64,000 bases of DNA from Croceicoccus mobilis (GTDB lineage Bacteria > Pseudomonadota > Alphaproteobacteria > Sphingomonadales > Sphingomonadaceae): contig NZ_LYWZ01000028.1 of assembly GCF_001661965.1 (NCBI RefSeq), positions 186,001-250,000 on the forward strand, in the 5' to 3' direction. This document shows positions 17,756-25,647 of this stretch, piece by piece. The notes under the pieces are model-generated. The model had not been told where the DNA came from and made no database searches. It saw only the letters and a program-made list of their open reading frames with translations. The translations under genes and the position numbers were made by a program. Position 1 is the stretch's first letter; each line of letters begins with the position of its first letter.

Positions 17756-18472
17756 TCAGGCGGCGTTGCGCTCGGGCAGCTGCATGTAACCGCCCAGATC
17801 GCGCAGGGAGCCGATATCCGGGACCGTCACCAGCGACCGGCCGCTCGTCTCGATGATGCCGCTCATCCGCAGTTCGGCGAACTGGCGGCTGATCGTTTCA
17901 TTCGTCAGGCCCAGCGCATCGGCAATGTCGCGGCGCGACATCGGCAGGCGCATGGCAAAGCCATTGCCCTGACGCACCCCGATCCGTTCGGTCATGCCGA
18001 CAAGGAACGAGCACACGCGTTCCTGCGCCGTCTTGCGCCCGAGCGCGACCGACTTTTCGCTGGCGCGGTGCAGCGCGACCATGACGCGGTCGCACACTTC
18101 GCTCAGGATCGCGGGCTCGCTGCGGGCAAGATCGAGGAATTCACCGACCGGGAAGGCCAGCAGTTCGCACGGGGTCAGGGCCTCGATCGAATAGGCGTGC
18201 AATGCGCCGCCCGGCACGCAGGCCAGCTCTCCGGCGAAATGGAACGACACCACCTGTTCGCGCCCGCCCGATGCGCGCGCGACCAGCTTGGCCGATCCGA
18301 CGCAGACAAAGGCGAGTTGCTCTGCCTTGGGATCGAATTCGGCATGGCCGTGCGAATCCAGCCTTATCGCCCGCGCGATCGAACGAAAGCGCAGGATGGT
18401 TGCATCCGGGGTCTCGGCAGGCAGCAGGGCCGCGGAGAACCGATCGAACAGTTCGGGGAAGGTGGTGCTCAT
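17756..18472 (-). CDS. Crp/Fnr-family regulator (FixK-like, no N-terminal cysteine cluster)
   Basis: Starting at ATG 18472, 238 aa: cyclic-nucleotide-type beta-barrel, dimer helix and a C-terminal helix-turn-helix SRRDIADALGLTNETISRQF. The E-x-x-S-R of the recognition helix is the FNR/FixK type that reads TTGAT-N4-ATCAA. No cysteine occurs in the first third of the protein; the first is in AFVCVGS. The N-terminal Cys group that holds FNR's oxygen-sensing [4Fe-4S] cluster is therefore absent, which resembles FixK. An upstream ATG (18508) is possible but would overlap the FNR box at 18508-18521. It is next to ccoN and probably activates it. Confidence 0.87.
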   Translation of the reverse strand: MSTTFPELFDRFSAALLPAETPDATILRFRSIARAIRLDSHGHAEFDPKAEQLAFVCVGSAKLVARASGGREQVVSFHFAGELACVPGGALHAYSIEALTPCELLAFPVGEFLDLARSEPAILSEVCDRVMVALHRASEKSVALGRKTAQERVCSFLVGMTERIGVRQGNGFAMRLPMSRRDIADALGLTNETISRQFAELRMSGIIETSGRSLVTVPDIGSLRDLGGYMQLPERNAA

Positions 18473-18507
18473 GGCGACCGCATTGGGACCGCTGCGCATT
18501 TCCTTCA

Positions 18508-18521
18508 TTGATCCGTGTCAA
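18508..18521. promoter_or_regulatory. FNR/FixK-type box between the Crp/Fnr gene and ompW
   Basis: TTGAT-CCGT-GTCAA fits the consensus TTGAY-N4-RTCAA in every defined position. Its centre is about 42 bp from the regulator's preferred start (18472) and 130 bp from the ompW ATG. It could serve autoregulation, ompW control or both. ompW genes are FNR-controlled in enterobacteria. Confidence 0.75.
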
Positions 18522-18644
18522 TGAAGAGATGGGAAAGGCGGCGCAATTGAGCGCCAAGCGAAGCAACAGCAACGCAGGTGCCCAAATTGAAAAGGGTCGC
18601 CGCTGCCTCGCCCCAAGACCAGGTACAATAAAATGAGGGTTACT

Positions 18645-19319
18645 ATGAAAAAGATTGCTCTTGCAGGCGTGGCCGCCATCGCTGCCATTGCCGCCCCTGC
18701 TGTGGCAAACGCACAGGAAGCGGGCGACGTTCAGGTCAAGCTCTTCGCCACGGGCGTCGTTCCCGATGGCAAGATCAAGTCGGTCGATGTCGATCTTGTC
18801 GGCCTGCCCGCAGGCACCGACACCCATGCCAACAACAATGTCGTGCCGACCGTGGCGGTCGAATATTTCTTCACCGACTTCCTGTCGGTCGAGACGATCT
18901 GCTGCATGACCGAGCATGACGTCGATGTCTTTAGCGGTCCGCTGAAGGGCGCCGAGCTGGTGTCGGACGCCAAGCTGATCCCGGCCACCGTGACGGCGAA
19001 GCTTCACGCCGATCTGGGCGGCGTGAAGCCTTATGTCGGCGCCGGCCCGACCCTGTTCCTGTGGCTCAACGAAAAGGCGGGTTCCACCGCCAAGGGCCTT
19101 GGCGTCAACGGTTTCAAGATGAGCAATGACGTCGGCTTTGCCCTGCAGGCCGGTTTCGATATCCCGATTCCCGACAGCAAGTTCGGCGCGAGCGTCGATG
19201 TGAAACGCTATTTCATCGACACCACCGCCAAGTGGTACGTCGATGGGACCAAGGTCATCCAGACCGTGCACGAGCTGGACCCCTGGGTCGTGAGTGCGGG
19301 CGTTACCTATCGCTTCTGA
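18645..19319 (+). CDS. ompW: OmpW-family outer membrane protein
   Basis: A 224-aa protein from ATG 18645. GAGGG at 18635-18639 is an ideal Shine-Dalgarno for this start rather than for the ATG at 18633. A signal peptide (MKKIALAGVAAIAAIAAPAV, then ANAQ) precedes an eight-stranded OmpW barrel: VKLFATGVVPDGKIKS, VPTVAVEYFFTDFLSVE, KPYVGAGPTLFLWLNEK and VGFALQAGFDIPI. The C-terminal residue is Phe (VTYRF), the BAM recognition signal. OmpW forms a narrow channel for small hydrophobic molecules. The FNR-type box upstream suggests oxygen-linked expression. Confidence 0.92.
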   Translation: MKKIALAGVAAIAAIAAPAVANAQEAGDVQVKLFATGVVPDGKIKSVDVDLVGLPAGTDTHANNNVVPTVAVEYFFTDFLSVETICCMTEHDVDVFSGPLKGAELVSDAKLIPATVTAKLHADLGGVKPYVGAGPTLFLWLNEKAGSTAKGLGVNGFKMSNDVGFALQAGFDIPIPDSKFGASVDVKRYFIDTTAKWYVDGTKVIQTVHELDPWVVSAGVTYRF

Positions 19320-19326
19320 ACCTGCC

Positions 19327-19354
19327 ATCAGCCGGATGAACTTTTCCGGCTGAT
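19327..19354 (+). terminator. Hairpin after ompW, weak terminator candidate
   Basis: ATCAGCCGG (19327-19335) pairs with CCGGCTGAT (19346-19354) around a 10-nt loop, directly after the ompW stop. There is no T run, so termination may be weak; a second, larger hairpin with a T run follows at 19395. Confidence 0.5.
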
Positions 19355-19394
19355 CATACCAAATGTTACAACTGATCAGGCCCTGGCCTGTTAG

Positions 19395-19458
19395 AAGTTC
19401 CCGGACCAATCGCAATGGCATGAATTGGGCCTGTCGCGATGCCGTCCGGGAACTTTTT
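19395..19458 (+). other. Long-stem hairpin with T run: terminator, attenuator or small RNA
   Basis: AAGTTCCCGGAC (19395-19406) is the perfect complement of GTCCGGGAACTT (19444-19455), 37 nt apart, followed by T to 19458. Inside, ATCGC (19410-19414) can pair with GCGAT (19436-19440). A 12-bp perfect outer stem with a large structured loop and T tail is unusual for a plain terminator. It lies between ompW and a 70-aa gene starting at 19519. Confidence 0.5.
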
Positions 19459-19518
19459 GCGTATGTTTCCGGTTTTTGCCGCATTGCAGCGCAATTGGCA
19501 GTACGAAGGGAGGCATGC

Positions 19519-19731
19519 GTGCAAAGCTTCCGACTGAAGCTGACCGACGATGGCATCGGTCTTGAGAAATTTATCGACTTCGACGGCAGGGACGCCGGCG
19601 CCGCGCTTGAGGTGCTGGACAATGAAGCCGCCGGCCGCCGCGCCGAATTATGGAGCGGCGAGCAATTCGTCTGCGCCCTGACGCGCGACAGCGACGGCGG
19701 CGGATTCTGGCAGGTCAATCCGCGCGATTGA
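19519..19731 (+). CDS. Small hypothetical protein, 70 aa
   Basis: The GTG start at 19519 is chosen for a strong Shine-Dalgarno (AAGGGAGG at 19505-19512). The protein begins MQSFRLKLTDDGIGLEKFID and contains FDGRDAGAALEVLDNEAAGR, a Trp in AELWSGEQ and an end GGFWQVNPRD. It is acidic, soluble and looks like a compact alpha/beta domain. No family recognised. An in-frame upstream ATG (19363) would run through the hairpin at 19395-19458 and lacks a ribosome site. The gene precedes psd by 92 bp in the same direction. Confidence 0.65.
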   Translation: MQSFRLKLTDDGIGLEKFIDFDGRDAGAALEVLDNEAAGRRAELWSGEQFVCALTRDSDGGGFWQVNPRD

Positions 19732-19823
19732 GCGTGGGCCGGTGCCGCAATGGCGGATCGGGACGGAGGACAGGGGCGGTTTCACCGCTTGCCGCCCGGC
19801 GGGCCAGCGCCTAGACGGTGCCG

Positions 19824-20576
19824 ATGGCTGGCGAAATTCTCGATAACAACGGACGCGGCGATGCTGGCTGGAGCTGGCCTGCGATTCATCCCGAAGGTCG
19901 CAAGTTCGGCCTGATCTCCGCCGCGATCGCGCTGTTCTTTCTGCTCGCACTCGACTGGGAAATCGTCGGCTGGCCGCTCGTGCTGGTGACCATTGGCGTC
20001 TTCGCCTTTTTCCGCGACCCGAAACGCGTCGTGCCGCAGGACCCGGACGCGATCATCTCGCCTGCCGACGGGCTTGTCACCATGATCAGCCGCACGGCTC
20101 CGCCGCTTGAGCTGCAGATGGACGATGGCGCCGGTTCGCGCGGGATGGGAACGGAAGAGCTCGTGCGGGTTTCGATCTTCATGAGCGTGTTCGACGTCCA
20201 CATCAATCGCGCCCCGATTTCGGGCACGCTGCGCCGCCTGGTCTATATTCCGGGCAAATTCCTGAACGCCGACCTCGACAAGGCGAGCGAGGAGAACGAG
20301 CGCCAGCACTTCCTGATGGAGCGCGAGGATGGCTCGCTGGTCGGCTTTACGCAGATCGCGGGGCTGGTGGCGCGCCGCATCGTGCCGTTCGTGAAGCCCG
20401 GCGACATGCTCGCCAAGGGGCAGCGCGTCGGTCTCATCCGATTTGGCAGCCGCGTCGATGTCTATCTGCCCGCAGGCACGGAACCCTCCGTGGTGCTGGG
20501 CCAGAAAGCGATCGCCGGCGAAACCGTGATCGCCCGCATGGGCGAGGCGAAACTGGTCGAAGGCATTGCACTTTGA
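19824..20576 (+). CDS. psd: Phosphatidylserine decarboxylase proenzyme
   Basis: Makes phosphatidylethanolamine from phosphatidylserine; a pyruvoyl enzyme formed by self-cleavage. From ATG 19824 it is 250 aa, the short proteobacterial (PSD-A) form. A hydrophobic segment lies at about residues 36-70, then [28 protein letters not shown] (active-site His) and the cleavage motif RFGSR, in which Ser209 becomes the pyruvoyl group. It is followed 14 bp later by pssA, giving the two steps CDP-diacylglycerol to PS to PE. Confidence 0.95.
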   Translation: MAGEILDNNGRGDAGWSWPAIHPEGRKFGLISAAIALFFLLALDWEIVGWPLVLVTIGVFAFFRDPKRVVPQDPDAIISPADGLVTMISRTAPPLELQMDDGAGSRGMGTEELVRVSIFMSVFDVHINRAPISGTLRRLVYIPGKFLNADLDKASEENERQHFLMEREDGSLVGFTQIAGLVARRIVPFVKPGDMLAKGQRVGLIRFGSRVDVYLPAGTEPSVVLGQKAIAGETVIARMGEAKLVEGIAL

Positions 20577-20590
20577 CCGAAGAAGGCTTG

Positions 20591-21427
20591 ATGACCGAAC
20601 AAGACGATAATCCTCGCAATGATCCCGACGCCGATATCGGCCCGCGCATCACCCACGGCGAACGCCCCGTTCCACGCAGGCGCGCCAAGGGGCTGACCGT
20701 CCGCGCCGTCACGCCCAACGCCATTACGGCTGCGGCGCTGTGCCTGGGGCTGACGGGCATTCGTTTCGCGATTTCGGGTGACTGGCGCATGGCGGTACTG
20801 GCCGTGCTGATGGCAGGCGCGCTTGACGGGATCGACGGGCGTATCGCTCGCCTGCTCAAGGCGCAGACGCGTTTCGGCGCAGAACTCGACAGCCTTGCCG
20901 ATTCGCTCTCCTTTGGCGTTGCCCCGGCGCTGATCCTGTTTCTGTGGAGCCTGCAGGACCTGCCGCGCATCGGCTGGTTCGCCTCGCTCGCACTGGCGCT
21001 GTGCTGCATGCTGCGGCTGGCGCGTTTCAACGCGCAGATCGACATGGAGGAGCAGCCGCACAAGTCGGCCGGTTTCCTGACCGGCGTGCCCGCGCCCGTG
21101 GGGGCAGGTCTGGCGTTCCTGCCGCTCTATTTATGGATGGCGACGGGTGAACCGATCTTTCGCGAACCCGTCGTGGTCGCGGTGTGGGTGGTGCTCAATG
21201 CTTTCCTGATGATCTCCAACCTCGCGACGATCAGCTGGACGTCGTTGAAGCCGGGCCGCACCGTCAGGATCGAAGTCATTGCGCTGGTCGGCCTGCTTGG
21301 CGCCGCGCTTTTGCTGGAGCCATGGCTGACGCTGGCCACGCTATGCATCGGTTATCTGCTGCTGCTGCCCTATGGCTGGCTGCGTTATCGCAAGGTCAAG
21401 CGGCTGCGCGCAGCTGCTGCATCGTAA
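20591..21427 (+). CDS. pssA: CDP-diacylglycerol-serine O-phosphatidyltransferase
   Basis: Integral membrane enzyme joining serine to CDP-diacylglycerol. The start ATG 20591 has GAAGAAGG upstream; 278 aa. The CDP-alcohol phosphotransferase signature DG-x2-AR-x8-G-x3-D-x3-D is complete, from DGRIARLLKAQ to GAELDSLAD. About eight hydrophobic helices follow. A charged N-terminal 30 residues (EQDDNPRNDPDAD) precede the membrane part. Coupled with psd. It converges with a small membrane protein gene and overlaps its end by 32 bp. Confidence 0.95.
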   Translation: MTEQDDNPRNDPDADIGPRITHGERPVPRRRAKGLTVRAVTPNAITAAALCLGLTGIRFAISGDWRMAVLAVLMAGALDGIDGRIARLLKAQTRFGAELDSLADSLSFGVAPALILFLWSLQDLPRIGWFASLALALCCMLRLARFNAQIDMEEQPHKSAGFLTGVPAPVGAGLAFLPLYLWMATGEPIFREPVVVAVWVVLNAFLMISNLATISWTSLKPGRTVRIEVIALVGLLGAALLLEPWLTLATLCIGYLLLLPYGWLRYRKVKRLRAAAAS

Positions 21428-21650
21428 CCGCGCGACCGCCGCTGCGGCGGGGCAGGGCAACGACGGTATCGCCATCTTCCTGAAACGCGGTACGCGGCAT
21501 TGCCGCTGCATTCGCGGCGGGCAGTTCACCGCCCGCGATCTGCTCGAACATTCCGGCCATTTCCCGAAGCAGGACGCCGATCACGATCGCCGCGCCCAGA
21601 ACAAGGGCGGAGAAGGCCAGTACGGGCGCCATTGCCATGAAGTCGGACAT
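21396..21650 (-). CDS. Small single-span membrane protein, 84 aa, unknown
   Basis: Starting at ATG 21650. MSDFMAMAPVLAFSALVLGA continues as one transmembrane helix (about residues 7-30), then a short amphipathic LLREMAGMFEQIAGGELPA and a soluble tail with GDTVVALPRRSGGRAVTMQQ. No family recognised. The upstream ATG (21689) is less likely. A GTTC-N7-GTTC motif (LexA-box pattern of alphaproteobacteria) lies about 100 bp before the start. Small LexA-controlled membrane peptides such as SidA block division in Caulobacter, but no sequence similarity to SidA is claimed. The end overlaps pssA by 32 bp, convergent. Confidence 0.6.
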   Translation of the reverse strand: MSDFMAMAPVLAFSALVLGAAIVIGVLLREMAGMFEQIAGGELPAANAAAMPRTAFQEDGDTVVALPRRSGGRAVTMQQLRAAA

Positions 21651-21992
21651 GATATACGGTCCCTTTTTGTTCCAGCGGTCGTTCCGCAAGGGCGGGGACC
21701 GGGTGAGCGAATAGGTGATTGCACGTAATTGACTGTGTGAACCAGTTTGTTCTCTATTTGTTCCGTTAAGTCAAGTGCAATCGTAACGGTCCATGCCATG
21801 CCGCATCGTCGCAGGGGGCTTCCCATCGGTTCGAAATGCCGCTAATGGCGCGCCGTTCGATCCGAATCCCTTCCGATCTCCGGGCGGGGCGGGCGGACGA
21901 AATCCACATGGAAGGCACACATAAACCGGTGCCGCGCGGCGCATGCCGCGGGTCACACGCCTTCCAGAGGTTCAACCGGAAAGGAATTACCT
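21651..21992. other. 342-bp intergenic region: rpsB leader and divergent promoter region
   Basis: No convincing gene. It holds the GTTC-N7-GTTC motif and, on the plus strand, a possible rpsB promoter followed by a leader of about 230 nt. The leader could fold as an S2-binding autoregulatory element, as S2 does in other bacteria, but I could not identify a specific conserved structure. Confidence 0.5.
21749..21763. promoter_or_regulatory. GTTC-N7-GTTC motif, candidate LexA (SOS) box
   Basis: GTTC-TCTATTT-GTTC matches the alphaproteobacterial LexA site pattern GTTC-N7-GTTC. It is bracketed by TTGACT (21729-21734) and AGTCAA (21769-21774), which may be -35 elements on either strand. On the plus strand, TTGACT plus 18 bp gives TCTATT (21753-21758) as a possible rpsB -10. 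The motif could thus belong to rpsB (+) or the 84-aa membrane protein (-). The four-plus-four match can occur by chance. Confidence 0.4.
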
Positions 21993-22745
21993 ATGGCGTC
22001 CACTGGCGTCACGATGCAGCAATTGATCGAGGCCGGCGCACACTTCGGCCACCAGACCCACCGCTGGAACCCGCGGATGAAGCCGTATATCTTCGGCGCC
22101 CGCAACGGTGTTCACATCATCGACCTGTCGCAGACCGTGCCGCTGTTCCAGCGCGCGCTCGACTTCGTGTCGGCCACCACTCAGGCCGGCGGCAAGGTTC
22201 TCTTCGTCGGTACCAAGCGCCAGGCGCAGGATCCGATCCGCGAAGCCGCTCTTTCGTGCGGCCAGTACTTCGTGAACCATCGCTGGCTGGGCGGCATGCT
22301 GACCAACTGGCAGACCGTTTCGAAGTCGATCAAGAAGCTGAAGACCATCGAGGAACAGCTTTCGGGCGACACGTCGGGTCTGACCAAGAAGGAAATCCTC
22401 GACATGACCCGCAAGCGGGACAAGCTCGAGCTGTCGCTGGGCGGCATCCGTGACATGGGCGGCATTCCGGACGTGATGTTCGTGATCGACGCCAATGTCG
22501 AAGAGCTGGCCATCAAGGAAGCCAACGTGCTTGGCATTCCGGTCGTCGCCGTGCTCGACACCAATGTCGATCCTTCGGGCATTTCGTTCCCGATCCCGGG
22601 CAACGATGACGCCAGCCGCGCCGTGCGCCTGTATTGCGACGCGATCGCCGACGCAGCGCGTCAGGGCGGCACGCAGAACCTTGCCGATTCGGGTGCCGAC
22701 ATCGGCGCCATGGACGAGCCGGTTGCCGAGGAAGTTGCCGGCTGA
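21993..22745 (+). CDS. rpsB: 30S ribosomal protein S2
   Basis: A 250-aa protein at the usual bacterial length. The start has [20 protein letters not shown] (after MASTGVT), then [15 protein letters not shown], a [10 protein letters not shown] loop, the classical [11 protein letters not shown], and [14 protein letters not shown] near the C-terminus. A short acidic extension ends the protein. GGAAAGGA lies upstream. It assembles on the 30S platform. The next gene, tsf, is the usual partner; a 9-bp hairpin lies between them. Confidence 0.98.
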   Translation: MASTGVTMQQLIEAGAHFGHQTHRWNPRMKPYIFGARNGVHIIDLSQTVPLFQRALDFVSATTQAGGKVLFVGTKRQAQDPIREAALSCGQYFVNHRWLGGMLTNWQTVSKSIKKLKTIEEQLSGDTSGLTKKEILDMTRKRDKLELSLGGIRDMGGIPDVMFVIDANVEELAIKEANVLGIPVVAVLDTNVDPSGISFPIPGNDDASRAVRLYCDAIADAARQGGTQNLADSGADIGAMDEPVAEEVAG

Positions 22746-22751
22746 TCAGGC

Positions 22752-22776
22752 TGACGCGGGTGTCATGCCCGCGTCA
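22752..22776 (+). other. Hairpin in the rpsB-tsf spacer
   Basis: TGACGCGGG (22752-22760) pairs perfectly with CCCGCGTCA (22768-22776) around TGTCATG. There is no T run. Such spacer hairpins often mark partial termination or RNA processing that sets the S2 to EF-Ts ratio; this role is inferred. Confidence 0.5.
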
Positions 22777-22878
22777 CCTCTGGCTGCTTATCGGCAGCCC
22801 GCATGAATTTCGCCCGCCGGGCCAGCGCGCCATTGCCGCGCACCCGGCCGGGCTTCACAGATGAAAAGGACATGAGCG

Positions 22879-23820
22879 ATGGCTTATACCGCCGCTGACG
22901 TTAAGGCCCTCCGCGACAAGAGCGGCGCGGGCATGATGGACTGCAAGAAGGCATTGGAAGAAACCAATGGCGATCTGGAAGCAGCCGTCGATTTCCTGCG
23001 CGCCAAGGGTCTGGCCGCTGCCGCCAAGAAGTCGAGCCGCACCGCGGCCGAAGGTCTGGTCGGCGTTGCCGTTTCGGGCACCAAGGGCGTTGCCGTCGAA
23101 GTCAACTCGGAAACGGACTTCGTTGCCAAGAACGAGCAGTTCCAGAACTTCGTGCGCACCACCACCGAAGTCGCGCTGGGCGTAGACGCCGACGATGTCG
23201 AGGCGCTGAAGGCCGCTGCCTATCCGGGCGGCACCACCGTTGCCGACAAGCTGACGGACAATGTCGCCACTATCGGCGAGAACCAGCAGATCCGCCGCAT
23301 GAAGTCGGTTTCGGTCACCGAAGGCGTGGTCGTTCCCTACATGCACAATGCGGCTGCCCCGAACCTCGGCAAGATCGGCGTTCTCGTCGCTCTGCAGAGC
23401 TCGGCTCCGACCGCGACGCTCGAAGAGCTGGGCAAGCAGCTGGCAATGCACATCGCTGCCGCTTTCCCGCAGGCGCTGACGGCTGAAGGCCTCGACGCCG
23501 AGGTTATCGAGCGCGAGCGTACGATTGCCCGTGAAAAGGCAGTCAAGGAAGCAGCCGACAGCGGCAAGGAAATCCCCGAGAACATCCTTGAAAAGCGCGT
23601 TGACGGTGCTGCTGCCAAATACGCCAAGGAGAACGCTCTCCTCTCGCAGGTCTTCGTCATGGACAACAAGACCCCGATCGCGCAGGTCGTCGAAAAGGCC
23701 GGCAAGGATGCGGGCGCCAAGATCGAGCTGGTGGACTATGTCCGCTTCCAGCTTGGCGAAGGCATCGAGAAGGAAGAGAGCGACTTCGCAGCAGAAGTCG
23801 CCGCTGCCGTGGGCGGCTGA
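22879..23820 (+). CDS. tsf: Translation elongation factor Ts
   Basis: Nucleotide exchange factor for EF-Tu. It is 313 aa, slightly longer than E. coli EF-Ts. The N-terminal UBA-like domain reads [36 protein letters not shown] is the TDFV motif that contacts EF-Tu. [20 protein letters not shown] and [12 protein letters not shown] mark the core subdomains. AAGGA precedes the ATG. A strong terminator follows at 23865-23896, closing the rpsB-tsf unit. Confidence 0.97.
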   Translation: MAYTAADVKALRDKSGAGMMDCKKALEETNGDLEAAVDFLRAKGLAAAAKKSSRTAAEGLVGVAVSGTKGVAVEVNSETDFVAKNEQFQNFVRTTTEVALGVDADDVEALKAAAYPGGTTVADKLTDNVATIGENQQIRRMKSVSVTEGVVVPYMHNAAAPNLGKIGVLVALQSSAPTATLEELGKQLAMHIAAAFPQALTAEGLDAEVIERERTIAREKAVKEAADSGKEIPENILEKRVDGAAAKYAKENALLSQVFVMDNKTPIAQVVEKAGKDAGAKIELVDYVRFQLGEGIEKEESDFAAEVAAAVGG

Positions 23821-23864
23821 TCATTCAGCCAATCGCGGTTCCTTTGCGGAACTGACAAACAGAC

Positions 23865-23896
23865 GGGCCGGGGAGCATCAGCTTCCCGGCCCTTTT
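23865..23896 (+). terminator. Intrinsic terminator of tsf
   Basis: GGGCCGGGGAGC (23865-23876) pairs with GCTTCCCGGCCC (23881-23892) through 12 positions (one G-T) with an ATCA loop, followed by TTTT. It lies 44 bp after the tsf stop. Confidence 0.88.
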
Positions 23897-23923
23897 GCTT
23901 TGCTTTGTTGGCGTCATTGCTGC

Positions 23924-24748
23924 CTATCGAGGTTGGACCAGAGGCAGAGGACGCTGGGTGAGCCAGAATGTCTTCGTTTCCTCCGCGCACCAGAAACCTT
24001 CGAACGTAGTATCCAGATCAAGGCTCGCCGCTCGCTCTTTCGTGGCGAAAATTGCGGTGTAGAAACTGTCCCAATGCACCCATGCCAACATGGAGTGATC
24101 GGGTGCCATCAGGCGAAGATGGCCGTATGTCGGGAAGTCATCCCGTGTGATCCACGGTTTCTCGTTGTCCAGCCCAATTACGGGAACGATGCATTCGTCA
24201 TCGCCGAATTCGTCACCCGCGATGATCTCGGTAAAACCGGCGCGTCGAAACATCGCAGCCAGCTTGGCTTCGAAGAGTGGCGGTATATCGCCTTCTACCG
24301 GGAGGAATATCCGGTTTGCGGCGCAATGCCGTACCATGCGATCTGCGGCCTCAGGATCCGTAAGATCATCGCGCAGGCCCTTGATGTGGGTTCGCAGGGC
24401 TGCGTCCAGTTCGCAGTGATCCTCGAGGCCCAGTCTCTCGCACATCTCGCCCCAGCCGATCATTTGCCCGAAACGTTTTGCCATGTGATCGACCGATCGA
24501 CCGTGCAGTTCCTTCCCCTTGCTGTGCTCGGCGGAAAGCTGGTCCATCCATTTTATGAAGTCAGCTCCGGCGGGACGGTCCTTGCCTTCCAGCACCAGCG
24601 TTCCGTGCTCGTTCAGGCGCGGGTCGAGGCCCTCGATGACAAAGAACGGGTGAAGGGAGATGAAGCCGCAATCGAATATGCCGCGATACCATGGCAGCAT
24701 GGCCTCATCTTCGGGGGGCGGGAATTTTCTGCGATCAAACTCCGTCAT
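23924..24748 (-). CDS. Hypothetical protein, 274 aa, inserted between tsf and pyrH
   Basis: Starting at ATG 24748 (MTEFDRRKFPPPEDEAMLPW). Soluble, acidic, aromatic-rich protein with no signal or membrane segment. Visible blocks include FDCGFISLHPFFVIEGLDPR, GQMIGWGEMCERLGLE, IPPLFEAKLAAMFRRAGFTE, GDEFGDDECIVPVIGLDNEK and HSMLAWVHWDSFYTAIFATK. I do not recognise the family with confidence; the layout resembles DUF-type proteins of unknown function. An upstream in-frame ATG (24817) is less likely. It is transcribed against both neighbours, separating tsf from pyrH, which are usually adjacent. Codon use looks less GC-extreme than neighbours, a hint of acquisition. Confidence 0.72.
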   Translation of the reverse strand: MTEFDRRKFPPPEDEAMLPWYRGIFDCGFISLHPFFVIEGLDPRLNEHGTLVLEGKDRPAGADFIKWMDQLSAEHSKGKELHGRSVDHMAKRFGQMIGWGEMCERLGLEDHCELDAALRTHIKGLRDDLTDPEAADRMVRHCAANRIFLPVEGDIPPLFEAKLAAMFRRAGFTEIIAGDEFGDDECIVPVIGLDNEKPWITRDDFPTYGHLRLMAPDHSMLAWVHWDSFYTAIFATKERAASLDLDTTFEGFWCAEETKTFWLTQRPLPLVQPR

Positions 24749-24887
24749 GGGGCTAGCTTGCATGTCCGGGCACGGATGTCTCCCCCTGTGGACATCGACA
24801 TAACCCCAACACACCACTTGGCATTCGCGTCCCGCGACCGTAAGGCCATGCCCAATCCCAGATCACTATATTCGAGTACGGCCCTTC

Positions 24888-25616
24888 ATGTCCCTCCCGC
24901 AGTTCAAACGCATCCTCCTCAAGCTTTCGGGTGAGGTGCTGATGGGCGACCAGCCTTTCGGGATCGACACGGATTACGTGGCGAAGCTGGCCGAAGAGGT
25001 GAAGGCGGCCAAGGAGACCGGGCTGGAGATCTGTCTTGTCATCGGTGGCGGCAATATTTTCCGCGGCATGGCAGGCGCGGCCAAGGGCATGGACCGGGCG
25101 CAGGCCGATTACATGGGCATGCTGGCGACGGTGATGAACGCGCTGGCCATGCAGTCGGCGCTGGAGAAGATCGGCGTCGAAACCCGCGTCCAGTCCGCCG
25201 TGCAGATGGACCAGGTGTGCGAACCCGTGATCCGCCGCCGTGCGGAACGCCACATGGAAAAGGGCCGCATCGTGATCTTTGCCGCCGGTGTCGGCGCGCC
25301 CTATTTCACCACCGACTCGGGCGCGGCGCTGCGCGCGGCGGAAATGCGCTGCGACGCCTTGTTCAAGGGCACCAGCGTCGATGGCGTCTATAACGCCGAC
25401 CCGAAAAAGGATCCGACGGCCACGCGCTATGAAACCGTCGGTTTCGACAAGGTGCTGGCCGATAATCTTCGTGTCATGGATGCGAGCGCCGTGGCGCTAT
25501 GCCGTGACAATGACATCCCCATCGTCGTCTTCTCGATCCGGGAGCGGGGCAATCTGGCCCGCGTGCTCGCGGGTGAGGGGACGCAGACCGTAGTCGGAAA
25601 CGTCGCGGCGGCCTGA
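24888..25616 (+). CDS. pyrH: UMP kinase
   Basis: Phosphorylates UMP to UDP in pyrimidine nucleotide synthesis; a hexameric amino-acid-kinase-fold enzyme regulated by GTP and UTP. It is 242 aa, normal length. [16 protein letters not shown] is the phosphate-binding N-terminus, [13 protein letters not shown] the glycine-rich loop, and [20 protein letters not shown] and [18 protein letters not shown] the nucleotide region. First gene of pyrH-frr-uppS-cdsA-dxr-rseP-bamA. Confidence 0.97.
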   Translation: MSLPQFKRILLKLSGEVLMGDQPFGIDTDYVAKLAEEVKAAKETGLEICLVIGGGNIFRGMAGAAKGMDRAQADYMGMLATVMNALAMQSALEKIGVETRVQSAVQMDQVCEPVIRRRAERHMEKGRIVIFAAGVGAPYFTTDSGAALRAAEMRCDALFKGTSVDGVYNADPKKDPTATRYETVGFDKVLADNLRVMDASAVALCRDNDIPIVVFSIRERGNLARVLAGEGTQTVVGNVAAA

Positions 25617-25647
25617 AAACCCCGCTTGAACCGAGAGGACATGTGAC

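Noticed and set aside
18624-18629. TACAAT as a -10 element for ompW
   Set aside because: It would place the transcription start at or after the first ATG and has no -35 at proper distance.
19363-19518. N-terminal extension of the 70-aa gene from ATG 19363
   Set aside because: It runs through a strong hairpin with a T run and has no ribosome site; GTG 19519 has a near-perfect one.
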